A DNA stretch of 60,000 nucleotides from Symbiodinium natans. Lineage: Eukaryota; Sar; Dinophyceae; Suessiales; Symbiodiniaceae. Position 1 is the stretch's first letter; each line of letters starts with the position of its first letter. This document shows positions 44,452 to 55,529 of the stretch, one piece after another. The stretch covers positions 188,001 to 248,000 of the forward strand of contig CAJNDS010002486.1 of the NCBI GenBank assembly GCA_905221605.1, read 5' to 3'. The notes below the pieces were generated by a model that was given only the letters and a program-made list of their open reading frames with translations, was not told where the DNA came from and made no database searches. Made by a program: the position numbers and the translations under genes.

Positions 44452-45941
44452 GTCATGGTTGAGGTATTGAAGTTGTAGTCGCAGTTGTAGTCTATCAGTA
44501 GAGAGCAGTTTTTAATTTGGTTTTGCGTTATTTTGTGTTTTGCTTGACTTCTTTTCTTTTTGTTTGTTTCTGATTTGCTTTTGTATGTTTTCTGAATATG
44601 TGATGTTTTACAGTCTAAAGTGTTGTGAATCGTTTGACCGTTGCGGCTTCTGCTGGAGAAGAACTTTTGCCATACCGATTCCTGCTGTCTTTCTGTGTGG
44701 GTGCGTCGTTGCTCAAGCTCACTAACTTCTTGCATGTCTGGGTGATGGATGAAGATTTTGCTTTCTGGCTCTTCTGGAACTTCCGCATTTCACAGTCCGC
44801 CCCTGTAGTTAATATTCTTACCAGTTTATAAGGCTTGCATAATCCAAAGTGTTCTTTGTTTTGTGTGTGGTAAGTGTTCTTTGCCAAAAAGGCAGCATGT
44901 GCGACCGCTTTCAACAACAGGTTCTGAACATTTCCAGACGGCCGTTTGCTCCAAAACAGAAAAAATGGAAACAAACCCCATTGGAACTTTGGAAAGCGGA
45001 CAAACCTCAACAAGCAGCCTGTTTTACAGTTTTTTTTAGACTGTGTAAGACTGTGTAATCTGTGTACGGGTTACTTCAACAATGGTTGCGGCCTTGCAGG
45101 TTGTGTTTGTGGTCCGCTTCCTTGGCAGTGCTGTGCCTGTCACAATTTTTTTTTTTCCGTTGGTCACTGCGGCAGAACTTCGAGCTCTTTGGGACTCTTG
45201 TGATCGGTTGCGCTTAGTTGACGCAAACAATGTTAGTTCGCCTGCTGCAAGTGGAGACTGCAGAACAGCAGACAGTTTCAATGGCAGAGCTTGTTAGAGC
45301 ATGTTTAACAACATGGGCGGGAACTGTCGAGGCACTTGCCTGGCTGCAGCCGTTTGCAAGGCCTGTTTGTGAAACCTGACATCGGCTATTACTTGGTAGC
45401 AGGTAGATGCATCTTGTTCACGGGCGAGACCAGCTGGTGTTAGGCTCGTTACAATAAAAAAAATATTTATATGGTTACAGGTTACACAGGTTGGGTGTGA
45501 GATGCAAGCCCAGACATGCATGGACATCAAACAACCCTTAATCATAAGCCCCAGCAACTTTAGCCTGACATTCACTCTTCTTCGGGTGCCGTCGCTGGTC
45601 GCTGCACCCATTTGCCTAGCCGCTCGGAGCAAGATGTAGCAAGATTTTTGCTTTTGGCAGTAGAAACTTTGAAACGAGCTTCGTCTGGAAGATTGTTGTT
45701 GTGCAGTCGTGGCCGCTTCCAGTGCGATCTTTTGGTGAACCTGCTTAGTTGTGAGGTGACTTCTCGAGCTTTTTTGGAACATTCTCCCGGCACGGGGTCA
45801 CAGAAGAACTCACATCTTGAGGTTTTTTTGCAGTCTAAACCCTCCACATTTCCAAGTCGTAAACCCTAAGCCAGACACTTCTACTCTTAAACAATCATGA
45901 AACTGCAACCCCTCCACAATTGCCTAGCAGACAATACCCAG
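44452..45941. other. Stretch without a supported gene
   Basis: Overlapping short frames with T-rich patches. The 5' end of the plus-strand micro-exon gene that begins by 45942 probably lies in or before this stretch, but I could not identify earlier exons or a start codon. Confidence 0.35.
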
Positions 45942-47510
45942 GTCATGGAGCCCTCCCTGGCCAACGCTTTCGCGGCATCGCAGCCGATGCAGGCAGCGCA
46001 GCCCCCGCAAGTCTCAAAGAACGTACATACCACTGTATAGTTTGGCATTTTCGGAAACATAACGAACACTTTAGAGCCGTGTTGAGACGGAGCTCTCAAA
46101 ACTTCTTGTCCGAGTACCTCTATCTTGCACTGTGCCGCAAAACTTGATTTTTTGCGAGGTGTCCATCCCAGCGAGCTTCGCAGAGGAGGCTGCGACGTAT
46201 CCAAGTGTTCATCCCAACATCCGCAGGAGCTTGTGCTTGAAGTGTGGTTCTTCAGGTCCAATTATCAACAGGTTTCGAGGAGCAGAGCTTCCTGTGTGTC
46301 TTAGGATGGTATCCAAATCTCGAAACGTCACCGCTCCCAAATTTCATCTTCGAACTGCGATCCTTAGTGCTGCACTTAGCTACCCTCAGCCCTAAACCTT
46401 AAATCCCCAAAGCCAATTGCGGGGTAAAAACAGGTGACCGCCGAGATCACGCGCATCATCGTGGCGAATGCCCAGGTGTCATTGTGCCATTTCCCGGCCG
46501 GAGGGCACTATGCCAGTATGCAAATCAGCATTAAGCTTTGTGGGGGGGGGTTCAGGCTGGGCATTAAGATTTGTTAGGGGGGTGCCAGGGTGGAGGGTGA
46601 ATGGGTTGCTGGTTGAGGGATTGGTGGTTGTAAACCCTCAAGGGGCCCGCAGCTTCAACCTCAGAGCCCCCAAATTTGCCAGGTCCTGGCGCGACAATGC
46701 GCCGAAGCCTGCATCCGTCAGGTTGGGTGGCCCAGGGTTGTGGAGAGTTTGTTTCCCCTAAGGCTGAAACCCTAACCCTAAAGCCATAACCCCTAAACCC
46801 TAAAACCTAAACCGTAAACCTTGAACTATGGTCATTTCTTGGGTGCCCTGAATGTCCAGGTGCGTTCACAATGTAGGAGCAGCAAGCATCAGCAAGCTTA
46901 CCTCGGACACATGATAACCGCGAGGTTGTAGGGGTCTACTTGGGGTTTGAAGGTTGGGCGCAAATTTCGAAGAGAGAAGAGGAGACCGTGCTTGATTATC
47001 TGGGCTGCGTTTAAGGAATTTCGGCCAGGTTGCCAGAATGAGGAAACCGTCTTTTTGAATCTTTTGTACCATACTTCCAAGTTCTTTAACTTGAGTCCGT
47101 TAACAACAACCCAGAAATTTCCAAATTGGAAGTTGAAGACGGGTGGTGGAGGTGCTTTCGCCATCCACCACAGCAGCTTCACTGGACTTCACCCTGGACT
47201 GCATTGGGGGCCCTTGTTGGTCGGGGCCAGTCTGGGTTTTTTTGTTCTACGTCAGGCCCTCTTTCGGGGGAAGTTTGGCAGGTAATCCAAGTATGAACGG
47301 CAGTTAAACTGAGACCCTTTTTGCGTCTTCTGTCAAGCTTACGCCACACAACGTTTTTTCGTGTGCGTTTTGGGAAGTTGGGGGCTTGTCGATTTTTGTG
47401 GGCTTCGAGTCATTTGGGCTTGCGATGGAAGGTTCGTTGTTGCATGGTTCGCATCTGTCAGGAGAGACGCTCCGGCGATGATCCAAAGATGGCGGCCGAG
47501 GCCTTCAGAA
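45942..47510 (+). CDS. Micro-exon gene, 5' exon group (unknown N-terminal region)
   Basis: Five small exons with AG acceptors and GT donors join in phase: 45942-46010, 46172-46204, 46434-46475, 46683-46721 and 47462-47510. Example peptides are VMEPSLANAF, VTAEITRIIVANAQ, VLARQCAEACIRQ and ERRSGDDPKMAAEAFR. All junctions are phase 0 except the last, which leaves phase 1. The predicted peptide is helical and polar, unlike the surrounding repeat DNA. GC content and codon use resemble dinoflagellate coding DNA. I recognise no domain. The exon after 47510 was not found, so the link to the next group is inferred from strand and style. Confidence 0.55.
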
Positions 47511-48019
47511 GTGGGGGTTTGGTCTGCGACGTTATGGCCGCTAGGGGCCCCTCTTCGGGTTCACCTTGCAAAAAGCGCCCACGTGGTGATTTCTGCTCCT
47601 CGAGAGGGACATTACATAGTCATAAGATACACGATAGAGGATACATGGAGCTATTTGGCCCTTTTGGTGGCCTCTTGCTCCTTCTTTGACGGTTCCGGAT
47701 CTCCAACTCTCTTCAGCTCATGCGAGAAGTTTCAGCATGTATACATACACACAGAAACCTTTACATGCAGAACCTCATGTAAGTTATCCACCTGGTAAGT
47801 TTTCACCAGCTGCATGAGTCCAGCACCCAAGCGGCACGCGCAGCCAGCGGCAGAAGCACAAGCTTGGTCCCCATCCCTTCATTTCCCAGCACCGAAATCG
47901 GCTCAGAAATTCCGGGCTGTGTTTTTTGCGATTCGTGGGCAGGTTGACGTGCTGGCTCACCAAGTCTTGGGCTCAGTACGGGGGGCTTGATCTAAACTGT
48001 GCTGTTTTTTCTTTTTCAG

Positions 48020-48212
48020 TACTTTAAACTAGAGGTAGCATACTACGATAGAGACACGGGAAGGGTCGCGAATGTAGATCGTGGGAGTAGGGCATGTTCG
48101 AGGCGCAAAGGCGAAGGGTTGCTGACTCAAAATGGAGAGCGAAGGCCAGCGCCGTACGAAGCAGCACAGGAAGACCTTGAAGCGTGCTATGGAATATTGG
48201 AGTATACGATTC
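48020..48212 (+). CDS. Possible exon with strong acceptor
   Basis: A pyrimidine-rich acceptor (TTTTTTCTTTTTCAG) precedes an open 193-base segment with coding-like residues (AQEDLEACYGILEY) ending at a GT. Its phase does not match the exon ending at 47510, and its codons are more AT-rich than those of the neighbouring exons. It may be an alternative exon or a false call. Confidence 0.3.
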
Positions 48213-48332
48213 GTATAACCCAAAACCCTGAACCCAAAACCCCAAACCCCAAACCCCAAACCCAAAACCCTAAACCTTCAACCCTAAACCCTACACCCTA
48301 GACCACCCCCAGCCTTCCCTGAACTTCACCAG

Positions 48333-50632
48333 GAAACGGAGGCCTGGCAGTCGCCTTCGGGCTCCGACCTGGGCAGCGACCTCCTCCTCCAGGCGCTGGC
48401 TGGTGCGGGTTTGGGGTTTAGGGTTTAGGGTTTAGGGTTTGGGGTTTGGGGTTTAGGGTTTGGGGTTTGGGGTCTAGGGTTTAGGGTTTAGCGAGTTCGG
48501 GGGGGTTTAGTGAGCGCTTTGTGGGTCATCACCCGAGGCCCCGGGCATGTACCACAAGAAGCCACCCTAAACCCCCTAAACCCCCTAAACCCCCGAACCC
48601 CAAAACCCCAAAACCCCAAACCCCAAACCCTAAGGTTTAGGGTTGAGGGTTTAGGGTTTAGGGTTTAGGGTTTAGGGTTTAGGGTCTCCTTTTGCTGTGC
48701 AGGAGCTGCTCCCCCCGCCGGGCAAAGGGAAGGGCAAGGGCCCAGCTGGGAGGCGCCCCCCGGCGAAGGCGGGTTGAGGGTTGAGGGTTTTAGGGTTTTA
48801 GGGTTTTAGGGTTTTAGGGTTTAGGGTTTAGGGTTTAGGGTTTAGGGGTTCAGGGTTTATTTAGGGTTTAGGGTTTAGGGTTTGTTTAGGGTTGAGGGTT
48901 TTGGGCTCCTGCTGGGCACAAGTTGTTTAGGGCTCCCATGCATCTGGAACTTGGATCTCTAAGCCTTACACCATAAACCTCTAAACTCATGTAGCTGGAA
49001 ATTTGTTCATACGCTCAAAACAGAAACCTCTCGAACTCCTCGAGACTCCCCGAAACTCCCAATACCCAACTTGAAACTCAAGCCTCAAACCCTAGACCAC
49101 CCTAAACCCGAAACCCTAAACCTTAATCTTCTAAACCTAAACCCTAAACCCTACTTGAAATTCACTCCCTAAACCGCCCTAAACCTTAAATTTGAAGTCC
49201 TCACAGCTTTCAGGGCCCCGGCACCAAAGCAGCTGCCAAGCCCAAGGCCCCAACCCATGCCGCTGTGTTGGGGGGTGTAGGCTTCAAACCCTAAGCCCTA
49301 AGCCCGAAACCCAAACCCTAAACCCTAAGCCCTAAACCCAGGGTCTAGGGCTGCGGGTTGCGGATTTGGGGTTCAGGGATCAGGGGCTGATGGTTTTAGG
49401 CTAGCAGCGGGCGGCGAGGTGCAACATGGCATTTCTGTAGACCAGAGAAGTGTAACGACACTCAATGATAAGGAGCATTCCCCGGACTTTGCTGGCGACT
49501 CAGGGGTAGCATTGCACGGCTTCCAGGGTCTGTCATTTCTTGTGCCTTAATTCAAACCTAAACCCTAAACCCTAAACCCGAAACCCTAAACCCTAAACCC
49601 TAAACCCTACACCCTAAACCCTAAACCCCAAACCCCTAAACCCTCTCAGGCGAATCGCCGTGACAGCGGCATGTCTGAGCTGCTCCAGCGCGTCGCCGCG
49701 GAGGCTCGGGTCGGCAGAAGCCTCCTGTCTCATGGGACCCTGTGCCTGAGCCCTCAGTCCCTAAAGCCCTAAAGTCCTTAAACCCTCAAAACCTTAAAAT
49801 CCTACAGCAAAACCCTACAACCCTACAGCCCTAAAACCCTAAAACCCTAAAGCCCTAAAGCCCTAAACCCTGAAACCGCTGAAGCCCTAAAGCCCTGAAA
49901 CCTCAAAACCACTGAAACCCTAAAACCCTACGGGGATGTTTCCCCTAAAGCCTAAAGCCCTAAAACCTAAACCCAAAAACCCTAAAGCCCTACAACCCTA
50001 AAACCCTAAAGCCCTAAAACCCCAAAACCCTAAAGCCCTAAAGCCCTAAAACCTAAAGACCCCAAAAATCCCTAATTGCGCCAGGGGCGGCGGAAGGACA
50101 GAGAAGAGTCCAAGGCCCCGGTTCGGAACCGGGAACGCGCGTTGGGGTGTTTAGGGTTTGCCCCTAAACCAGGCTGAGGGTGTAGGGCTTACGGGTTTAG
50201 GGTTTAGGCTTGAGGGTTGAGGGTTTAGGGTTGAGGGGTTAGGGTTCAGGGTTTAGGGGCGTTTGTGGGGGGATTTTGTGGCCTTGGTTTGCTTTAGGGG
50301 ATTTGCGGTTCGGGTTTGAGCCCGTGGGGTTCTCTACATTCGGGTCCTTTCTGCGTGCCCGAAGCACACTGCAGCAGGAGCCGCAAGAAGGTTGATGGCG
50401 AGGCATCCAGTTCCAGAAATCATGATTTCCACATCCTAAGCCACGGAAGCCTTTAGCAAAGCCTCCCTGACGCTGCCAAGCCCCAAAACCGCAAACCCTA
50501 GACCCTAAACCCTGAACCCTGAACCCTAAACCCTAAACCCTAAACCCTAAACCCTAGACCCTAAACCCTAAACCCAGAAAAGTGCAGGAGATCGAGGACC
50601 TGGACCTCTCCCAGTGCCTCGGACGTCGTCAG
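48333..50632 (+). CDS. Micro-exon gene, middle exon group (Pro-rich linker and acidic helix)
   Basis: Six exons are phase-consistent: 48333-48402 (0 to 1), 48703-48772 (1 to 2), 49214-49274 (2 to 0), 49650-49709 (0 to 0), 50085-50140 (0 to 2) and 50578-50632 (2 to 0). Peptides include ETEAWQSPSGSDLGSDLL, a Pro/Gly-rich stretch, ANRRDSGMSELLQRVAAEAR, GRRKDREESKAPVRNRE and KVQEIEDLDLSQCLGRRQ. The frame of the second and third exons is the least sure, because an alternative Lys/Gly-rich frame exists but breaks phase. Each exon is flanked by telomere-like intron DNA. The region probably links the N-terminus to the phosphatase domain downstream. Confidence 0.6.
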
Positions 50633-50749
50633 GTTTTTTGGTCTGTGTTTTGGGTTTTGGCGGCTTAGGGTTTGGGGTTTGAGACCCCTGAACCCTAAAA
50701 CCCCCAAACCCCTCTTTTTTGTTGGGAGTCTAAGCCTTGTGCCTGGCAG

Positions 50750-50832
50750 GATCCCGTCCGACTGCGCGCGGAGCCGCCGGCAATGTCCGCGCTGCGCTGC
50801 CTGCCAGCACTTCTGCCGGGGGGGGGGGCCTA
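50750..50832 (+). CDS. Probable exon with unclear donor
   Basis: A good acceptor (TGGCAG) at 50748-50749 precedes GC-rich coding-like sequence starting GATCCCGTCCGACTG. It runs into a G homopolymer with no clear GT. It should leave phase 1 to join the exon at 51119, but several GC donors are possible. One alternative frame gives a Cys-rich peptide (CPRCAACQHFC). Confidence 0.4.
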
Positions 50833-51118
50833 GTTCATGCTCAGTGTTTGGTTGTTTGGATTTTTGGGGGATCTGGAGGCACTGTCTTTGAGTTATAGTC
50901 ATGGGTACGCCAAATACGACGGCCCGTAGTGTAATAGGTGCCGCGAAGGCATGCCCACATCCGCCACACGAGCCCTTCTCTATGATGACTGCCAGCAGCC
51001 GCCACAAGTCTTGTCTTCTGGGTGGCAGCCAAAAAAGCTTGAAAGGCGACCAAATCTCTCTCCAAATGGGCAAAGACGTAGTCCCCTTGTGGCAGCTTCA
51101 AGGGGGACACCCCCCGAG

Positions 51119-54100
51119 CTGAGGAGCAGGAGGTATTGTCGGAGCACTTCGAGTCGCACCTTACGTCGCACAGCAGCGAGATCCTGCCCTGGCTCTATGT
51201 TGGCGGCTGCCTGGCTCCAGCCTTCAAAGTTTAGGGTTCAGGGCCTTCGGGTTTAGGGCTTTGAGCCAAAAAGCGCAATGTCCTTGGAGAAGGAACTCCT
51301 GAAGCCCGACGAAGCGCCCCGAAACTCCCAAGCCTCCAAGCTCCAAACCTCGATCTGCCTCTTCCCCCTACCCCTTAGCAGCCGAAGTTGTGGTTGTACT
51401 TGTCTATCGGGGGCGGCTGAGGCAAGAGGAACCTGGACAACGACAAGGCCTGTTTGACGTTGGGGGGTGCGAGACCATGAGTTCATTGTAGTGTTCAAGG
51501 TCTCAACCCCCTAGTGTTTACTAGGGTTTAGGGTTTAGGGTTTTGGGTTGTCGATCTCTGGGTTGGGGAGGACCAGGTTGCATAATAGGTTGCGCATGGT
51601 ATTCAGGCTCCCTTCCTCGAACGCTCAGTCTTTCAGGTCGGCCCAGTCTTTCTTCTCGGGAGTTCTAGATTAGGGCTGTCCTCTCTCATTGACCCACTGA
51701 TAGCCCAGGCTACTGCACTAAGAAGCCCTAAACCCTAAACCCGAAACCCTAAACCCTAAACCCTAAGAGCTCACAAGTGGGGTCGTGGCGACGCGGATCT
51801 CCGGTCTGCCAGGAGCTCACCGTGCGAACGGGCATCACCCACGTCCTGAACCTGGCCCAGGAGGCCACAACTCGAAGGGTTTAGGGTTTAGGGTTTGGGG
51901 TTTGGGGTTTAGGGTTTGGGGTGTAACAATTCGGATTCTTGCGGGTTTGGGGTTTTGGGTTCCGGCACCTGAGCCTGATCTCCTTGCAGGGGTTGAACTG
52001 GGGGGCGATAAGCAGAGAGATGTGAGAACTCTCATGGACTACCGAGTGGTGTTTTGATGTCCTCTCCGTCTTCGGGTTTCTCAGTGGTGGAGGAGATGAT
52101 GTGGCTGCGACTTCTTCCAATGAACTGGGCGGAGTGGTAGTGGTGGGGCCAGTGTTGAAGGAAAGTGGTGTAAACCATGGTGGCAGTGGGGGTGATGGGA
52201 GTGAAACGGATCTTCTACATACCTCACGGGCATCTTCGTCGTCTCGTTGGGACAACAGTGGTGGAGCACGATGGTGGTACATTGATGACGAGATTGAGTG
52301 ACAGTGGTGGTGGGGGCAGTGGTGGCAGCGGAAATGGGAGTGGAGCTTCCTTGATGGGCATCGTCATCCTGGTTGGAGTGGGGGAGCTCACTGACAAGGG
52401 CGATTGGTGTGCGATTACAGGAAAAAAACCCTAAACCCCAAACCTCAAAGTCGGCGTAGTCCGGTTCCCACGCTTACGACGCTAGGTCAACATCCGCCAG
52501 GACATCTCGAAGTCGCTTGAACGAAATGGGGGGGAGGGGGGGGGGGTCTCAAGGAAGCTTCCCCCAAGCATTGCTTTTAGGTTTAGGGGTTTGAAGGTTT
52601 GCGCCGTTTTTCGGGTTCCGACAATGTAGGGTCTGAGACTTAGGTCGTTCTTGGCCCAGAGCACTTCTCGAGTAGCTCAAAGTACATGGTGCTGCTGTGT
52701 TTGTGGGTTCAGGCTGTTGACCGAGTACAACACCCAACGAGGTGTGGGCTTCGTGTACAAGAAGCCACTCGGCCAAACTCGGCTGTTTCCCTAAGCCGTA
52801 AGCCTTGAATCCAGTGGTTTAGGGTGTATACTTGTAGGGTTTGGACTGGGGGTTTAGTTTTTGACTCCCGTCGAAACCAAACCTTTTGTCTGCATACCAG
52901 GAGCCTCTAAAACACTGAAGACTGCCGCCCTAACCCCCCCCCCAATCGGCTAAGCCTAAACCTCCCCAATACCCTCAAACCAAAGCTTCTTGAAGAAACC
53001 AGTGCCCAACCCACCACTCTGAACCCTGCAACCCTAAGCCCAAGACCCTACAACCCTTGACGGAACCCGAAAGCTCCAACAGGATCGGCTTGGGGGACAC
53101 CCCGGACCAGGACATTCTGGTGGAGATGGACGGCGCCTAGGGCTTTCGCTTAGGGTTTGTAGGGTTCAGAGCCGGCGTTTCTAGATAGACCCTAAGCCCG
53201 AAACCCCAAACACCAACCCCTAAACCCTAAACCCTAAGCAGCGCTCGACACCCATGTCCAAACCCAAAGACTGCAATGTCTTGTGCGGTTTCTTTCGAGT
53301 GTTGGACGGCTCTGTGGCACATGTGCAAGGATCACCAGATATGCATGCGCCTGAAGACTTCTGCATAAGCATTCGAAACGATGCGTATGCATATACATGC
53401 AAAATTACAGATAAATATGAATGTGAAAATATGTAAGTATACAAACACATAAATACATAATATGTATATGTTCATGTTTTTATGCTTACATAGTTGTATC
53501 TGCTTACACTCTCACGGGTGCATTTAGGATACTGGTTCTGCTGCCCTGGCAGCTCAGGTGCATTGCAGTTCATCCACGACGCACACAACTCCAGTGACCG
53601 GCATCGCGTGGCCGGTCAGAGATTACTGTTGGCGAGGTACCCTACGTCCTAGAAATACCCTTTAAGGGATGACGAGCGCCTTCCATGCGAGTGATATGCA
53701 GCTGCCTGCTGTCGTTGCTGTCGTTGAACACTTCTTTAGCATGCCTGCGCTTACGTGTCCAAACGCTGTGCCAGGTTCAGCATTGTCTCAGGACCAGACT
53801 GTCTTTGCTCAAGCTCTGAGACCTGCGCTAAAGCCAAAGAGCATAACCAAGCTTGGTAGGACAACCTATGCACTGTGCTTGTTCCGTTCTTTGGGCTTCA
53901 CTTCAAGGAAGCTTCGGAGAGGTTCGGCCGGCTGCTCCTGCTTTTAAACTCCTAAGCCCTATTCCCAAACCTCTCTGGTGAATCCCCGATCACTAAGCCT
54001 TAAACCCCCCGAGGTGCTGGTGAACTGTGTGCAGGGCGTCTCGCGGTCAGCAGCTGTGGCCCTGTTCCCAGCATGGAGGTTTGGGGTTTATAGTGTTTGC

Positions 54101-54814
54101 GGTTTGGGATTTGGGGTTTTGGGGCTTTGGGGTGGGATTCGGGCAGGGTGTAGGGTTTTGAAGGTTTAGGTTTAAGGGTTTGGGGCTTTAAGGGTTTGGG
54201 GTTTGGTGACGCTACCCTGAGACTCCAAAAACACTCCTGAATTGAAGATCCCTATGGTAGTTGAAGGCGTAAAACTTGGGACTTTGGACTCTCTGGATAT
54301 TCTTGGGCCGTCTACTTAGAACACCCCAAACGTGGACTATCACCCTAAACCCTAAACCCGAAACCCTCAACCCTCAACCCTAAACCCTCAACCCTAAAGC
54401 CTAAACTCCCCATTTGCACGGGTCGGACTCTGCGGCTCTGGGTTTCCTGGCGCAGAGCCTAGAAGTCCAAAGCCCTCGCCGCACCCAAGCCCCCTCCAGC
54501 TCCGACCTGGGGCTCTTAGGTTGGAGTTTTTAAGCCCTAAACCCTGAGCCCTAAACTCCAAACCCTAAACCCCAAACCCCAAACCCTAAAGTGAAACCCT
54601 GAAACCCAGAGCCTTGAAGTGGGTCCTTCGTGCCTGGGGAATGCCGGACTGAGGTCCTTGCCTACCTCATGAAGTTCGACCCCGGGCTTGCACAGAGGGT
54701 TTCGTAATGTCGGGCACGCTGCCGTCGGTGCTTCGCTCCTTTGCGAGTATCCTAGAGATCGTGAACGCTGCACGTCGACCGCCTCGACCTGGCCCGACAT
54801 TCACGAAACCTCTA
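51119..54814 (+). CDS. Dual-specificity protein phosphatase domain in eight micro-exons
   Basis: Exons are 51119-51228, 51813-51878, 51990-52021, 53083-53134, 53569-53607, 54014-54058, 54654-54698 and 54758 to about 54814. All phases match (in 1, then 0, 0, 2, 0, 0, 0, 0). Together they spell a canonical DSP fold: SSEILPWLYVGG, GITHVLNLAQE, GDTPDQDI with the likely general-acid Asp, FIHDAHNSSD, then the catalytic loop VLVNCVQGVSRSA (Cys and Arg of CX5R intact) and VLAYLMKFDP. His before the catalytic Cys is replaced by Asn. The protein would remove phosphate from Ser/Thr/Tyr residues; its substrate is unknown. Introns are 584, 111, 1061, 434, 406, 595 and 59 nt, two with GC donors, and most contain telomere-like repeats. 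The end of the last exon is uncertain. Confidence 0.75.
52080..52420. repeat. GTGG-rich low-complexity intron segment
   Basis: GGTGG/GTGGTG words dominate this part of the long phosphatase intron (52022-53082). Gly- and Val-rich frames here are compositional. Confidence 0.5.
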
Positions 54815-55073
54815 AGCCCTATGCCCTACAACCCGAATCCTGAGCCCCTAAACCCTGAAACCCTAAACCCTATACGGGGGGACAACCAAGGAAGGAAATC
54901 AACTCCCCTAATCGCCCTGAACTTATATTTCCCAGATCGAACCAAGAAACAACCAAGAACACGGATAAGAGCAACCCAGGGGGAAAGGAAAGGGGGAAGG
55001 AATCCACACCCTTACCAAACCCTAAGAACCCAGGCACTACTTTTTGAACTTGTGGCTTTCTGTTCAAGCCCAT

Positions 55074-55097
55074 CTTGAGCCAAACATGGTTTACGGG
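55074..55097 (-). other. Possible relic of the dinoflagellate spliced leader
   Basis: The minus strand reads CCCGTAAACCATG and then TTTGGCTCAAG, directly followed by ATGGG. The known dinoflagellate leader ends CCATTTTGGCTCAAG and begins CCGTA. About 20 of its bases match with two single-base insertions. Such relics arise when spliced mRNA is reverse-transcribed into the genome. Chance similarity is possible. Confidence 0.4.
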
Positions 55098-55529
55098 TTC
55101 ATTAACCCTTTCAACTTCCAACACTAACTCCTTTCTACAATACCAATTGCAGCTCCGCACTCCCCCTGTCCTAGGATTTCCTAGGACACATTGGAGATGC
55201 AGGTCTTTTGGCCAAAAACTGCCATTAAGGCAGCAGCCAGCTGCTTGAAATGCAAGTTGTGGTTTAACGTCTTCCAGGACGGAATTATAGCACATTGGCT
55301 AACCTACTACCCATAGAGAATCTCTTTTCACCATGATCCTCTCATCACTGAAGACTCCTTGGCCTTCTTCACCACAAACCGTGGTCTTCGCTACGCGAAA
55401 AGCTACTGACTTCTACTATCAGGGATTTCCATACCCTTAATAGTAACCACCACATTGTCAGCACATTGGCTGTTCCAGCGCACCCGTCTCCAGAAAGAGA
55501 AAAACTATCCCTTCATCCATACCATCCAA

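Larger units (their letters stand above)
46380..54870. repeat. Interstitial telomere-like repeats, both orientations
   Basis: GTTTAGGG and CCCTAAAC heptamers, with variants such as GTTTGGGG, CCCTAAAG and CCCTCAAC, fill most of this region. Dense blocks lie at 46760-46815, 48230-48300, 48412-48495, 48565-48690, 48775-48900, 49555-49645, 49760-50065, 50490-50575, 51720-51770, 51875-51925 and 54345-54400. G-rich and C-rich orientations alternate. The blocks sit between short exon-like segments, so they are mostly intronic rather than a chromosome end. Confidence 0.9.

Noticed and set aside
46380-50575. A true chromosome end or telomere
   Set aside because: The repeats alternate in orientation, are imperfect, and are interrupted by exon-like segments, with unique DNA on both sides.
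50841-51110. Minus-strand frame of 89 codons with coding-like residues inside a phosphatase intron
   Set aside because: No domain or partner exon was recognised, and it runs against the direction of the surrounding gene. Left unannotated, though an inserted fragment is possible.
52719-52800. Additional phosphatase exon (LLTEYNTQRGVGF)
   Set aside because: It has an acceptor and an open frame, but including it breaks the phase between the exons at 51990 and 53083 and adds residues not expected in the fold.
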